DNA from: JAHDDW01 sp964648795
Lineage (GTDB): Bacteria; Actinomycetota; Acidimicrobiia; Acidimicrobiales; SZUA-35
NCBI GenBank assembly: GCA_964648795.1
Contig: CAZYMB010000002.1
Span: 138,038-202,037 of the forward strand
Length of the DNA stretch: 64,000 bases
Direction of reading: 5' to 3'
Of the stretch, positions 45,506 through 53,946 are shown piece by piece (positions within the stretch are counted from its first letter, which is position 1; the number at the start of each line of letters is the position of its first letter). Position numbers and translations under genes: made by a program. The notes beneath the pieces were generated by a model. That model saw nothing but the letters and a program-made list of their open reading frames with translations. It was not told the origin of the DNA and ran no database searches.

Positions 45506-47374
45506 ATGGGTTTATTTAAGAAAAAAGAGATCGAAGTTGTAGAGACGAAGATTTATGGACCAGATGGACGCGTCTTGCCGCCATCTCCACATAACAGAGC
45601 TATCGTGCCAACCGAAGTTGTCGACTCCAATGCAGGGGCCGGACTTTCTAGAACTGCTCGTCCAATACATGGTGAATACCAAGAACAAAAGTCTGAGTAC
45701 ACCGACGAAGGTATTAGGTCGGTTGCTCGTGGGTCTACAGGAACAAGAGTTGCTGCGGCTGGACCATTGGAGCCATCTGGCGAATCAAGTATTGGTAGTA
45801 GGAGCGGCGACTCTGGAAGACACGGTTACGTTCCTAACTTGAGCCTGTATACAGCACCAACTTCACAAGCCTGTGGTCTTTTCCCATTCGTAGTTGGTTC
45901 GGGTTCACCTAAAATTGGTGTTCCACTAGGACAACACGCGATCTTTGGTGAGACAATCTGTTTTGATCCGTTCTTTTGGCTTAGGGACAAAATTGTCACT
46001 AACCCCGGTGTATTCGTTATTGGACAACCCGGAATCGGTAAGTCGTCAACGGTTAAGCGCTTGCTCACAGGTATGGCAGGGTTTGGGCATCGGCCGTTAA
46101 TCTTGGGCGACGTCAAACCAGACTACCCAGGGTTGATTCATGCTCTTGGTGGCCAAGTGATATCACTCGGGCGAGGTAAAGACCGACTAAACCCACTTGA
46201 CAGCGGTCCGATCGCAGCAGCGGCTCGACGCTTAGAAGCCGCTGGTCTTCATGCCGAGGCGAAGAGACTAAACGAAGAGGCAAAGGGTAGACGTCTATCA
46301 CTCTTAGTTGGGCTATGTCAGATTGGTCGCAAAGGCGAAGTTGTACAACCACACGAAGAAGTAATGCTGGCAAACTGCATCGAGTTTCTTGATAAGCGCG
46401 GCGTTGAATCTCCGCTTATCTCTGACGTAGTTGCGTTACTCCGAGATCCTCCGCTGGAGTTGGTTGAGGAATCTGGTTTCATCGTCGCTGGCCATCAGCG
46501 TCTTACAACAGCTGCAGAACGGGCAATAGCCAATGAAGCTGGAGCAGAAATGAACGCACTGCAGCGGAGAGGCTTAACTGGCTTCTTGGATGCAGCTCAA
46601 CCTGTATTCCATACTCTCGAGTTGATGTTGAAGGGTTCTCTTCGAGGAATCTTTGATGGGCCTACCACGACGCCTATGGATTTAGATGCTCCGGCGATTG
46701 AAATTGATATTTCTTCTATCTCGTCGGTCGATGATGAGATGGGTATTTCGGCTTCGATGCTTGCGGTGTGGAGTTATGCATTCTCGACAGTAGATGCTGC
46801 ATTAGAGTTATCAGATGCAGGTCTTATTCCGAGACGTAACTATGTTGCAGTCCTGGACGAATTGTGGCGAGCGTTACGTGGGTCTTCTGGGCTTGTAGAC
46901 CGCATTGACTCACTGACTCGTGTGAACCGCCAAAAGAGTATGGCTCAGATTATGGTCACTCACTCGTTGGCTGACCTTGAGGCTCTTTCGAGCGATAAAG
47001 ACAGAGCTAAGGCAAAGGGTCTTATCGACCGCTCCGCAACGAAGTTGATTGGTGCTGTTCCTTCAAATGAGTTGGATGCGATTGCTGAACACGTTGGTGG
47101 ATTAACTCAGGCTGAACGCGACCTAGTTAGTAGTTGGACAGCTCCTGCTGATTGGAGTGGCGAGAGTATTCACCCTGGGATGGGACGTATGTTGATTAAG
47201 GCTGGTGAAAGAACGGGTCTGCCGGTTTCAGTATCGCTAACTGAAACAGAACTAAAGCTGTATGAGACGACCAATGTTGCTCAAGCGGCAAGAGAACACG
47301 AAGATATGACCCAACTTGGAAGCGGTCAGCGGCAGTTACCGCCGTCTCCGCCAGTCGCAGGAGGTTACAACTAA
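45506..47374 (+). CDS. VirB4-like T4SS ATPase
   Basis: The product of about 622 residues has a low-complexity N-terminus (about 1-100) with GRVLPPSPHN, then a RecA-like ATPase. Walker A is GQPGIGKSS (Lys179), followed by LILGDVKPDYPGLIHALGG; Walker B is VAVLDELWRALRG (Asp451, Glu452). This is the VirB4/TraC type that powers assembly and transport. The C-terminus RQLPPSPPVAGG is proline-rich. The start is ATG at 45506, with a TTG at 45500 possible. It overlaps the next gene by TAATG. Confidence 0.8.
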   Translation: MGLFKKKEIEVVETKIYGPDGRVLPPSPHNRAIVPTEVVDSNAGAGLSRTARPIHGEYQEQKSEYTDEGIRSVARGSTGTRVAAAGPLEPSGESSIGSRSGDSGRHGYVPNLSLYTAPTSQACGLFPFVVGSGSPKIGVPLGQHAIFGETICFDPFFWLRDKIVTNPGVFVIGQPGIGKSSTVKRLLTGMAGFGHRPLILGDVKPDYPGLIHALGGQVISLGRGKDRLNPLDSGPIAAAARRLEAAGLHAEAKRLNEEAKGRRLSLLVGLCQIGRKGEVVQPHEEVMLANCIEFLDKRGVESPLISDVVALLRDPPLELVEESGFIVAGHQRLTTAAERAIANEAGAEMNALQRRGLTGFLDAAQPVFHTLELMLKGSLRGIFDGPTTTPMDLDAPAIEIDISSISSVDDEMGISASMLAVWSYAFSTVDAALELSDAGLIPRRNYVAVLDELWRALRGSSGLVDRIDSLTRVNRQKSMAQIMVTHSLADLEALSSDKDRAKAKGLIDRSATKLIGAVPSNELDAIAEHVGGLTQAERDLVSSWTAPADWSGESIHPGMGRMLIKAGERTGLPVSVSLTETELKLYETTNVAQAAREHEDMTQLGSGQRQLPPSPPVAGGYN

Positions 47375-49617
47375 TGGTAGTACGCAATGATGTGGACTTT
47401 AAACGAAGAGGTCCACGGGCGGGCTTAGACTTCTCGTCTCAGCCACTCCCTTGGTTCTTCGTTTTCTCTGCTATTGGAATAGTGCTCATCCTATTTGTGG
47501 CGTGGGTAGCTGGCTGGGCTGCCGCATTACTTTCTGGAGTAGACGAAGGTCCTAGGTTTAACTTAGATCTTTTAGCGGCACTATTTACAGGTCGCTTTGC
47601 TTCCCAATGGCCAGGGGTGAACTCGATACTAATTACCGTTATTGCATTCATTCTCGCAGCGATTATGATTGCTCTGTTTTATGGTTTCTATCGACTAACA
47701 GTGGGCAAGTTCGGATACCAACCGAACGGGCTCGGCAACATTGATGATCTAAGTCAATTTACATTCAAAGAACGTTCTGAGCAGGCAGTCCGACTGCGTC
47801 CTCGCACGCTTGCAGGAGTTGACCCAAAGTCGTTAGACCCGACTGAAGTGGGTATCCCCTTGGGAACCTGGCATGGCAAAGAAATCTATGCTGGCTTTGA
47901 AGATGTATCCATAGCAATCATGGCACCTCGTTCCGGTAAAACCTCGGCGCTAGGTGTGCCACAGATCTTGGCTGCTCCCGGCCCTGTAGTAGTTACTTCA
48001 AATAAGTCAGACATTTTTACGATCACGGTCGAGAAGCGTCAGAGAGACCATCCAAATGGAACTATCTGGGCCTTCGATCCTCAGGGTGTTGTTCAAGCGG
48101 AACCAAACTGGTTTTGGAATCCTCTAGGTCACGTTGAAGATTTCGACAGCGCGATGGAACTAGCCGAGATGTTTGTTGGTCGCAAAGGTGCAGACGATCA
48201 GGGCTCAGGTAACGCAGAGTTCTTCCAGTCCGCTGGTCGTAACTATCTTGCGTATCTCTTTCTGGCAGCGGCAGTGCCGACCAAAACCTCTCCTCCGGCA
48301 ACACTTCGTGAAGTGGATGCGTGGCTAGATACCTCAGACCCTATCGATGCAATCTTTAGGTTGCAGGCAGCAGGTGAACTGAACCATGCTAAGGCGTTGA
48401 AATCGACAGTAGATGGCCCGCCAGAAACAGTCGGTGGCATCATCGCAACAGCTCGTGATGCCGCAGTTGCGTTAAAGTCCGAGAAGATTATTCGTTGGGT
48501 TAGCCCAGGTGATGGGCGTGTCGAGTTCTCGGCCGAGAACTTTATCGATTCGGAAGATACTTTGTATCTCATGTCGAACGAAAAGTCGGCATCTGCATCT
48601 GCACCTTTGATTGCTGCCTTTGCTTCCCGAGTGTTTGACGTTGGTTCTGAGCAAGCCTCAAGACGGTACAAGATGCGGCTAGATCCACCCCTTGTTGCAG
48701 TGCTCGATGAGGCTGCCAATATTTGTAAAATTCCAGGTCTTCCTTCTGGTTATTCTCACTATGGTTCACGTGGAATCTGCGTAACAACTATCTTCCAGTC
48801 TTCGCATCAGCCGGTGCGTGTTTGGGGCCAAAATGCGTGGAAGGAAATGTGGTCAGCGGCAACGATTAAACTAATTGGTCCTGGTATTGACGATCCTTCG
48901 TTTGCCGAGGAGCTGTCTAAGCTAGTCGGTGGAACCGACCAAGAGACAGGTACCTATCAGACCTCTAGTACAGGGTCGAGCTATTCGGTTTCCATGAGGC
49001 AAGAGCAAATTCTTGCGGCATCGGATATTCGAATTATCGAGAAGTCGAAGATGCTATTGCTAGCTACAGCAACTAAACCAGCGATGTTGGATCAGGTTCG
49101 CTACTATCAGGGACCTCATGCAGATGAGTTAAATTCTGATGAGCAGCGTATTGCCGATCTTATTACGAGGAAGGCTACTGCTGCTGCCGAACAAGAAGCT
49201 GCTGAGAAGGCACAACTGCATGCCCAAGCTGAGCAGGCTGCATCAGCCAGAGCCTCAGAGGCAACTTCACGTATGTCAGGCGGCGCAAATGCTGCTGCAT
49301 CGAACTTAACGGGTGTGGCTGTAGGTACACCGCCTCCTCCTCCAGCTGAAAGTAGAGGAAGGCAACAAATTGAGTTACCAGATCACAGGTCGAGTGGAAT
49401 AGCTGATGGTATGGGAGCCTCGGAACTTGAGGATAGTGGGCTTGCTGATGAATTCTTTGACGATGGCAGAGATCAAGCTTTGGATCCTGAGTTTGTTGAG
49501 TTCATTACGGGTGATGCTGCAACAAACGGCGATCCAGCTAGAAAGTTGCCGCCGCCTCCACCACCGAGTGCAACGGGACGACAAACAAATAATTCATATG
49601 AAGGCGAAGGGCAATAA
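47374..49617 (+). CDS. VirD4/TraG-like type IV coupling ATPase
   Basis: The 747-residue product has two N-terminal membrane helices (about 28-50 and 78-105). The ATPase has Walker A MAPRSGKTS (183-191, Lys189) and Walker B LVAVLDEA (440-447). The motif ICVTTIFQSSHQPVRVWG fits the TraG/TraD (VirD4) coupling family, which selects substrates for the secretion channel. The C-terminal 130 residues are Ala/Glu- then Pro-rich with two PPPPP blocks. It overlaps both neighbours by TAATG. It is the best-defined part of the locus. Confidence 0.85.
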   Translation: MVVRNDVDFKRRGPRAGLDFSSQPLPWFFVFSAIGIVLILFVAWVAGWAAALLSGVDEGPRFNLDLLAALFTGRFASQWPGVNSILITVIAFILAAIMIALFYGFYRLTVGKFGYQPNGLGNIDDLSQFTFKERSEQAVRLRPRTLAGVDPKSLDPTEVGIPLGTWHGKEIYAGFEDVSIAIMAPRSGKTSALGVPQILAAPGPVVVTSNKSDIFTITVEKRQRDHPNGTIWAFDPQGVVQAEPNWFWNPLGHVEDFDSAMELAEMFVGRKGADDQGSGNAEFFQSAGRNYLAYLFLAAAVPTKTSPPATLREVDAWLDTSDPIDAIFRLQAAGELNHAKALKSTVDGPPETVGGIIATARDAAVALKSEKIIRWVSPGDGRVEFSAENFIDSEDTLYLMSNEKSASASAPLIAAFASRVFDVGSEQASRRYKMRLDPPLVAVLDEAANICKIPGLPSGYSHYGSRGICVTTIFQSSHQPVRVWGQNAWKEMWSAATIKLIGPGIDDPSFAEELSKLVGGTDQETGTYQTSSTGSSYSVSMRQEQILAASDIRIIEKSKMLLLATATKPAMLDQVRYYQGPHADELNSDEQRIADLITRKATAAAEQEAAEKAQLHAQAEQAASARASEATSRMSGGANAAASNLTGVAVGTPPPPPAESRGRQQIELPDHRSSGIADGMGASELEDSGLADEFFDDGRDQALDPEFVEFITGDAATNGDPARKLPPPPPPSATGRQTNNSYEGEGQ

Positions 49618-50021
49618 TGGAAGACTTTCTGATGGACTTTGAAGAAGATCAAAAAGATGAGGGTGGCTCGCTTTATGCAAGTACTGTTGACGAATTTGTG
49701 GAGACGTTTATACGTGTCCACTATGAAACGCCAATATTGGACACATCTGGGGCCATCAGATGGTGTAATAGGTGGAAAGACCACCCACAAGCTATACTTA
49801 TATTTGAGGGTCTGTGGCGTAGTTACGAAGAAGCTAGAGCCGCAGACATGGTTAATGCAGGCGGTCAAAGCACAATGAATTACTTGGTGGGACACTTCTA
49901 TCCGATGATGGATCGAATTACTGGTTCCTATGGTCCGTTCAAACGGTGTACTCCTGATAATTGCGCTGGCGCAGTGAAACTGGGAGAGGTTATTGACCCT
50001 GAGAGGTTAGTAGGTTACTAA
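49617..50021 (+). CDS. DUF4913-like protein
   Basis: The 134-residue product has the pattern FVETFIRVHYETPILDTSGA, RWCNRWKDHPQAILIFEGLW and HFYPMMDRITGSYGPF, which fits DUF4913, a short soluble protein common in actinobacterial plasmids and conjugative elements beside the coupling protein. Function is not known; the position suggests an adaptor or regulator of transfer. It overlaps both neighbours by TAATG. Confidence 0.75.
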   Translation: MEDFLMDFEEDQKDEGGSLYASTVDEFVETFIRVHYETPILDTSGAIRWCNRWKDHPQAILIFEGLWRSYEEARAADMVNAGGQSTMNYLVGHFYPMMDRITGSYGPFKRCTPDNCAGAVKLGEVIDPERLVGY

Positions 50022-51349
50022 TGGGACCAAGAGACGGAAGCATGTCTGCCGGAGGACCTTCGGGTCAAAGTTCTGGTGGGACAGCAGAAACACATGCAAG
50101 AGCTATGTCTGCTTCACTTGAAAAGTGGAAGCCAATAGACTTCAATGCCACTCCGAGTGAAACAGCTGAGCTTGTCTTAGTAGAGGCCGAGGTAGCTCAA
50201 TCGCAAGCACCACGTGGTTCGTCGAGACCAGAACCAGAAACTATTTGGGCAACCGTTGTAGATGGTGTCGAAGATAGCGCTCGAATAGAAGACGAGGCTG
50301 CTCGCGAGCAGTTCATCAATGATCTCACAGATCAACTGGCTTTTGAACTTGGATTAGAAGACGCAGAGAGATCTCGCCTTGGCGTAGACCTGAAAACGTT
50401 GGCGGTTACGGCCAAAGTTCTTGGTGCTCCTTTTGTTATTGGTTACATCGGTATCCAAGTTGCAGCATTCATTTCCGCAGAGGCCATGAATGACCCCGAG
50501 GGGATCAACGTCTTTGATGCTAGCAAGCAGGTTCTAGGTGTTCTAGGAAAAGTAGCTTCAATTGTTACAGCCGTTTACTTACTGTTCAACAAGCTTCGAA
50601 GCCGAGATGAGAGTAAGCCCTCACTGACCAGAGATCAGTTGCGAGCTCTAATTGCTAGAGATATTGATAGCTATGTTGGCAACACGAATGCTGCTGCTGA
50701 AGCTGCCAGTAGAGGTGCTGGACGTAGCGATGGAAACGGGCCTGATAACGGCAATGGTCGTGATAGTGGTGGAAATGGTCGAGGACCTGGTGGACCCGGT
50801 GACCCAACTCCAGGTAGCCCTGGTGATGATGGGTTAGGCCAAGAGTGGCCCGGTCAAAACGTTGCGGATGCCACAGTAGAGTTCGTTGAAACTGACGCTG
50901 AGGTTGTCGATGCAGAAGTGATCGATGAAGATATTGAAGACCTCGATACTGCAGCATCTTATGCAACAGAATCGAATACCCGGAAAAATTCAGTGCCTGT
51001 TGATCTACGTCCTTTGGCTGACCAAGATGGTCCTTTAGGAACAAGCGCGGCTGATACAAATACCGAGCCTGGTCCGGTTATCGCTCCGAAGCATCGAGAC
51101 GACATAGTGATTGGTGAAGAAGTTCGAGATCTAACAGGGCAGACATACCCCGATGTTAAGCCAATGCTTGCATTGCCAGCGGCGGGAGAAACTAAGAGTG
51201 CATACGGGCCAGATATGATAGTGGACCTGCTAGTAGAAAGTGCTAAGCGTGCTGAGGCGGCTAAAGGTAAAGGTCGAGGGTATGAAGCCGCAGTCGTCGC
51301 AGAGCAGTTTGGTACTGATCGTCAAGACGACTTCGGACTTACGGTTTAG
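50021..51349 (+). CDS. T4SS-locus protein of unknown function, membrane plus disordered
   Basis: The 442-residue product has a soluble N-terminus (about 1-125), two hydrophobic helices (about 132-152 and 172-190) and a long Gly/Asn/Asp-rich, then acidic C-terminal part. The Gly-rich block (about 225-270, GNGRDSGGNGRGPGG) is disordered. No family recognised. Tight coupling to the DUF4913 gene (TAATG) and the next gene (2 bases apart) ties it to the T4SS operon. Confidence 0.7.
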   Translation: MGPRDGSMSAGGPSGQSSGGTAETHARAMSASLEKWKPIDFNATPSETAELVLVEAEVAQSQAPRGSSRPEPETIWATVVDGVEDSARIEDEAAREQFINDLTDQLAFELGLEDAERSRLGVDLKTLAVTAKVLGAPFVIGYIGIQVAAFISAEAMNDPEGINVFDASKQVLGVLGKVASIVTAVYLLFNKLRSRDESKPSLTRDQLRALIARDIDSYVGNTNAAAEAASRGAGRSDGNGPDNGNGRDSGGNGRGPGGPGDPTPGSPGDDGLGQEWPGQNVADATVEFVETDAEVVDAEVIDEDIEDLDTAASYATESNTRKNSVPVDLRPLADQDGPLGTSAADTNTEPGPVIAPKHRDDIVIGEEVRDLTGQTYPDVKPMLALPAAGETKSAYGPDMIVDLLVESAKRAEAAKGKGRGYEAAVVAEQFGTDRQDDFGLTV

Positions 51350-51351
51350 CC

Positions 51352-52050
51352 ATGAGTCGCTCCTTTCCGGGATCAAAGCAGATACTGCAGGACAAAGCTC
51401 GTATGGCTGACTTAACTCGTCGTATAGCGAGAGATCGTCACCAAGATGCGAAACAAGAGTTAGCTGATGCGAAGGCTGATCGTAGGCGCACGAATAAAGA
51501 AGCTAACAGTGACTACAGGAAAGCTAAAGCGAGTGCTTTGACTCCAGCTGCCGAGAAGAAGGCTAAGGAAGAATTGAAGAGGGCTAAAACTAAAGCTAAT
51601 GGGCAAGTGAAACTGGCTGATGCCAAGGTTGCTAAAGCGGGTGATCGGTCGGACAAGGCTAAAGAGGTTAAGAAATCGGCCAACGGAGATTTGAAGTCAT
51701 ATAAGAAACAGCGTCGCGAGAAGGTTTTGGATGCTGGTGCAACCTTTATTGGCAAGCCAGCTGGTGCAGCACTTGGTGCAATGGGGCTGAAAGGCTCGAA
51801 CGATAAAGGGCTAACCGATTTGATTAGTGGAGCGCTTGATAGTACTGAGGATGCTGCGCAGGGTATTACGGTGAGCGATGGTCTTGAGAGTATGCAAGAT
51901 GTTGGTAAGGGAGCTCTAAAAGTTGGTAAGGCAGGCTTTGATTTAACAAAGGCGGCAATTAAGGGTGGCAAAATGCTTGTTAACCCAGCGAGTTTGGTTA
52001 CGGGCCTTGCTGACAAGGTGATATCAGTCTTAGAAGGAACAAGCAGGTAG
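51352..52050 (+). CDS. Basic coiled-coil T4SS-locus protein
   Basis: The 232-residue product has a Lys/Ala/Arg-rich N-terminal half (about 1-125) that should form a long coiled coil (AAEKKAKEELKRAKTKANGQ), and a C-terminal half with Gly/Ala-rich amphipathic segments (AGAALGAMGLKG-like, GKAGFDLTKAAIKGGK). The net charge is strongly positive. No family recognised. DNA binding or an effector/adaptor role are both possible. It starts 2 bases after the previous stop. Confidence 0.65.
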   Translation: MSRSFPGSKQILQDKARMADLTRRIARDRHQDAKQELADAKADRRRTNKEANSDYRKAKASALTPAAEKKAKEELKRAKTKANGQVKLADAKVAKAGDRSDKAKEVKKSANGDLKSYKKQRREKVLDAGATFIGKPAGAALGAMGLKGSNDKGLTDLISGALDSTEDAAQGITVSDGLESMQDVGKGALKVGKAGFDLTKAAIKGGKMLVNPASLVTGLADKVISVLEGTSR

Positions 52051-52054
52051 GGCT

Positions 52055-52774
52055 ATGGCTGAGGCTACAGAGGCTGAGGCTACAGAGGCCGAGCCGACTA
52101 CTGCTGGAAGACTTCCACTTTGGAGAACCGCTAACCGAGTCGGCTATCTTGCATCTGCCGCAAACTTTGTTTTGTATTTCGCCCTTTGGCCTTTTGGACA
52201 AGAAGCTCGAGCAGCCCGTGCTCCTAGGGGCCCGATACGAAGAAACCGACGGTCTACGGCGTTCTCTTTGGTGAGGGGCACAGTAGGTAGAGTTGGTCGC
52301 CTCTGGAGAGTTATATATCGCTGGCCTCTGATTGCTTTGACGTATCAGTTCTTCGTGGGAGGTATCTCACTTGGTGTAGGAGCTCTTGGAGGCTGGTTGC
52401 TAATGGCCGGCATAGTTGCGTTCAACGCAAATAACCTCATTGCGCTCGCTAGGCGAGCTTTTCATCAACGTAGCTTCGCTAATGGTACTAATCCACAACC
52501 ACCGCCGCCACCGCGACCTTTCTACATAGAGGGGCAAGGGTCGCAATGGGGGATTCACGACCACACACCTACGGTTACCGATACAGTGTTTCATCAACGT
52601 CGCTATACAAATCATGCCCCTCCAATCCAGGTAGTCACCCGAACACGGGCAGCCTTCGGGCGAGGTGCCGTCCGGGTCAGCGATGGTATTTATGGTTTTG
52701 CTAGCAATATGGGCACACAGGCAAAAGACTTGTTTGAGCAACGTCGAGGCAAAGGCCCTAAGAATACTAAGTGA
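52055..52774 (+). CDS. Membrane protein closing the T4SS operon
   Basis: The 239-residue product opens with a repeat EATEAEATEAE (encoded by a 15-base DNA repeat), then basic stretches around hydrophobic segments (about 30-48 and 92-130) and a C-terminal soluble part with a PPPPPP block (about 147-152) and two FHQR motifs. No family recognised. It follows the coiled-coil gene by 4 bases and is the last gene of the rightward operon. Confidence 0.65.
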   Translation: MAEATEAEATEAEPTTAGRLPLWRTANRVGYLASAANFVLYFALWPFGQEARAARAPRGPIRRNRRSTAFSLVRGTVGRVGRLWRVIYRWPLIALTYQFFVGGISLGVGALGGWLLMAGIVAFNANNLIALARRAFHQRSFANGTNPQPPPPPRPFYIEGQGSQWGIHDHTPTVTDTVFHQRRYTNHAPPIQVVTRTRAAFGRGAVRVSDGIYGFASNMGTQAKDLFEQRRGKGPKNTK

Positions 52775-52794
52775 CCTTTAGCTATGCTTAGGTA

Positions 52795-52980
52795 GTGAGT
52801 TCTTCTGTGGTGTCAAGTTTCATACGAATGCTCGACGAGCCTAAGAACACTTTGGGGCGCACAGAAGAAGTTGTCGAGATGGTTTTGGAGAAGCCAGAGC
52901 TGATTGAAGATTTGTATCAGTGCTACTTAGAACTCTCTGATGATTGGATAGTACAGAATTGTTGCAGTCTAATTAGGTAG
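52795..52980 (+). CDS. Short HEAT-like fragment
   Basis: The 61-residue product, starting at GTG, has VVEMVLEKPELIEDLYQCYL then SDDWIVQNCCSLIR. The pattern resembles the N-terminal part of small HEAT-like repeat proteins in which SDDpxVrmRaAdal is followed by more repeats. Here it stops right after the equivalent point, so it may be truncated or a decayed copy. It lies 20 bases after the T4SS operon. Confidence is low. Confidence 0.35.
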   Translation: MSSSVVSSFIRMLDEPKNTLGRTEEVVEMVLEKPELIEDLYQCYLELSDDWIVQNCCSLIR

Positions 52981-53015
52981 GCTTGATCTAATCAATTCTT
53001 AGAGAGCCGGACAAC

Positions 53016-53459
53016 ATGATCAATTCGTTTAGTGCAAACCTGATGGTGGCCGACGTCACAAAATCTATTGAGTTCTACGTTGACGTCATAGGCGCAACCA
53101 TTGCATTTACCGTTGATGCCGAGAAGAATTCACTTAACGAAGCGGTCATTGATAATACGATCTTTGGTTCTATGCGAGTTGGTCAAACTGAATTAATGCT
53201 TCAAGAACGACAGAACCTAATCGCTGATGCGCCGGCTGCATTCTCAGACGAAGACACCCCTGGTGGATCGCTCAGCCTTTACTTCAGAGTCGACAATGTT
53301 GATGAAGTCGCAGAGCAAATTGCAGCAGCAACACCTGAGATAGAAGTCGTCAAACCAATGGAGCTGACCTGGTACGGCATGAAAGAAATTTGGATCAAGG
53401 ACCCAGATGGCTACGTTGTTACCGCTGGGACTCCTGAGGGACCACCACCGGCTAGCTAG
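53016..53459 (+). CDS. VOC family (glyoxalase/bleomycin resistance-like) protein
   Basis: The 147-residue product has two beta-alpha-beta-beta-beta modules. The first strand is NSFSANLMVADVTKSIEFY, and SLSLYFRVDNVDEVAEQIAA opens the second module. It ends EIWIKDPDGYVVTAGT. This is the vicinal oxygen chelate fold used for metal-dependent isomerases, dioxygenases and drug binding. The substrate cannot be told. It is convergent with and overlaps the next gene by 4 bases. Confidence 0.85.
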   Translation: MINSFSANLMVADVTKSIEFYVDVIGATIAFTVDAEKNSLNEAVIDNTIFGSMRVGQTELMLQERQNLIADAPAAFSDEDTPGGSLSLYFRVDNVDEVAEQIAAATPEIEVVKPMELTWYGMKEIWIKDPDGYVVTAGTPEGPPPAS

Positions 53460-53875
53460 GCATTTGTCCAATCTTCAACAACTTTAGCCCCTGCACTAGC
53501 TTTGATGCTTTTGCAGCCGATCGTATCTAGGAATGTCGCTGGGGTCCATTTACCGGCTTTGGAAGCTGGCTCCTCACGCTTATGTCCAGGCTCACCCCAT
53601 TCAACATAGGCTATGACCGACTCAGGGTTCTCAAATTCAGAGTTTGAGTACAATCCCATTTCGCCTTTGGCAGCGTCCAATCCACCAAAAGCTGAAGCCG
53701 CTACCTTTACAGATGCCGATGCCGCTATCTCACCGGAAGGAACATCTGGGTATTCTGGGAATTGGCATAGTTTCAAACCTGTCGGATCGGCAGCTTCGGG
53801 GCCTCCGTTTGTCACTACAACGTAGCCGTTGTCGCCAAAGGTGATTTCTGAAATATAGAACGGACTGTCAGCCAT
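53456..53875 (-). CDS. Lamin-tail-like small soluble protein
   Basis: The 139-residue product has a beta-rich fold starting FYISEITFGDNGYVVVTNGG and ending AYVEWGEPGHKREEPASKAG, which resembles lamin-tail (LTD) domains. There is no signal peptide in the present start. A Cys in KLCQFPEYPDVPSGE may be structural. Function unknown. It overlaps the VOC gene end and diverges from galK by 71 bases. Confidence 0.6.
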   Translation of the reverse strand: MADSPFYISEITFGDNGYVVVTNGGPEAADPTGLKLCQFPEYPDVPSGEIAASASVKVAASAFGGLDAAKGEMGLYSNSEFENPESVIAYVEWGEPGHKREEPASKAGKWTPATFLDTIGCKSIKASAGAKVVEDWTNA

Positions 53876-53946
53876 TGCTTCTCCTAGGGGTTGTTTCTAG
53901 TTACTAACGAGAGTCAAGTCCACCGTACTCAACTTGTCAACTGTTT

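Noticed and set aside
48762..48777. parS-like sequence within the coupling ATPase gene
   Set aside because: Only 12 of 16 matches and inside conserved coding sequence; likely chance.
47196..49895. Several leftward ORFs opposite the T4SS ATPase genes
   Set aside because: They are antisense shadows of conserved VirB4/VirD4-like coding sequence.
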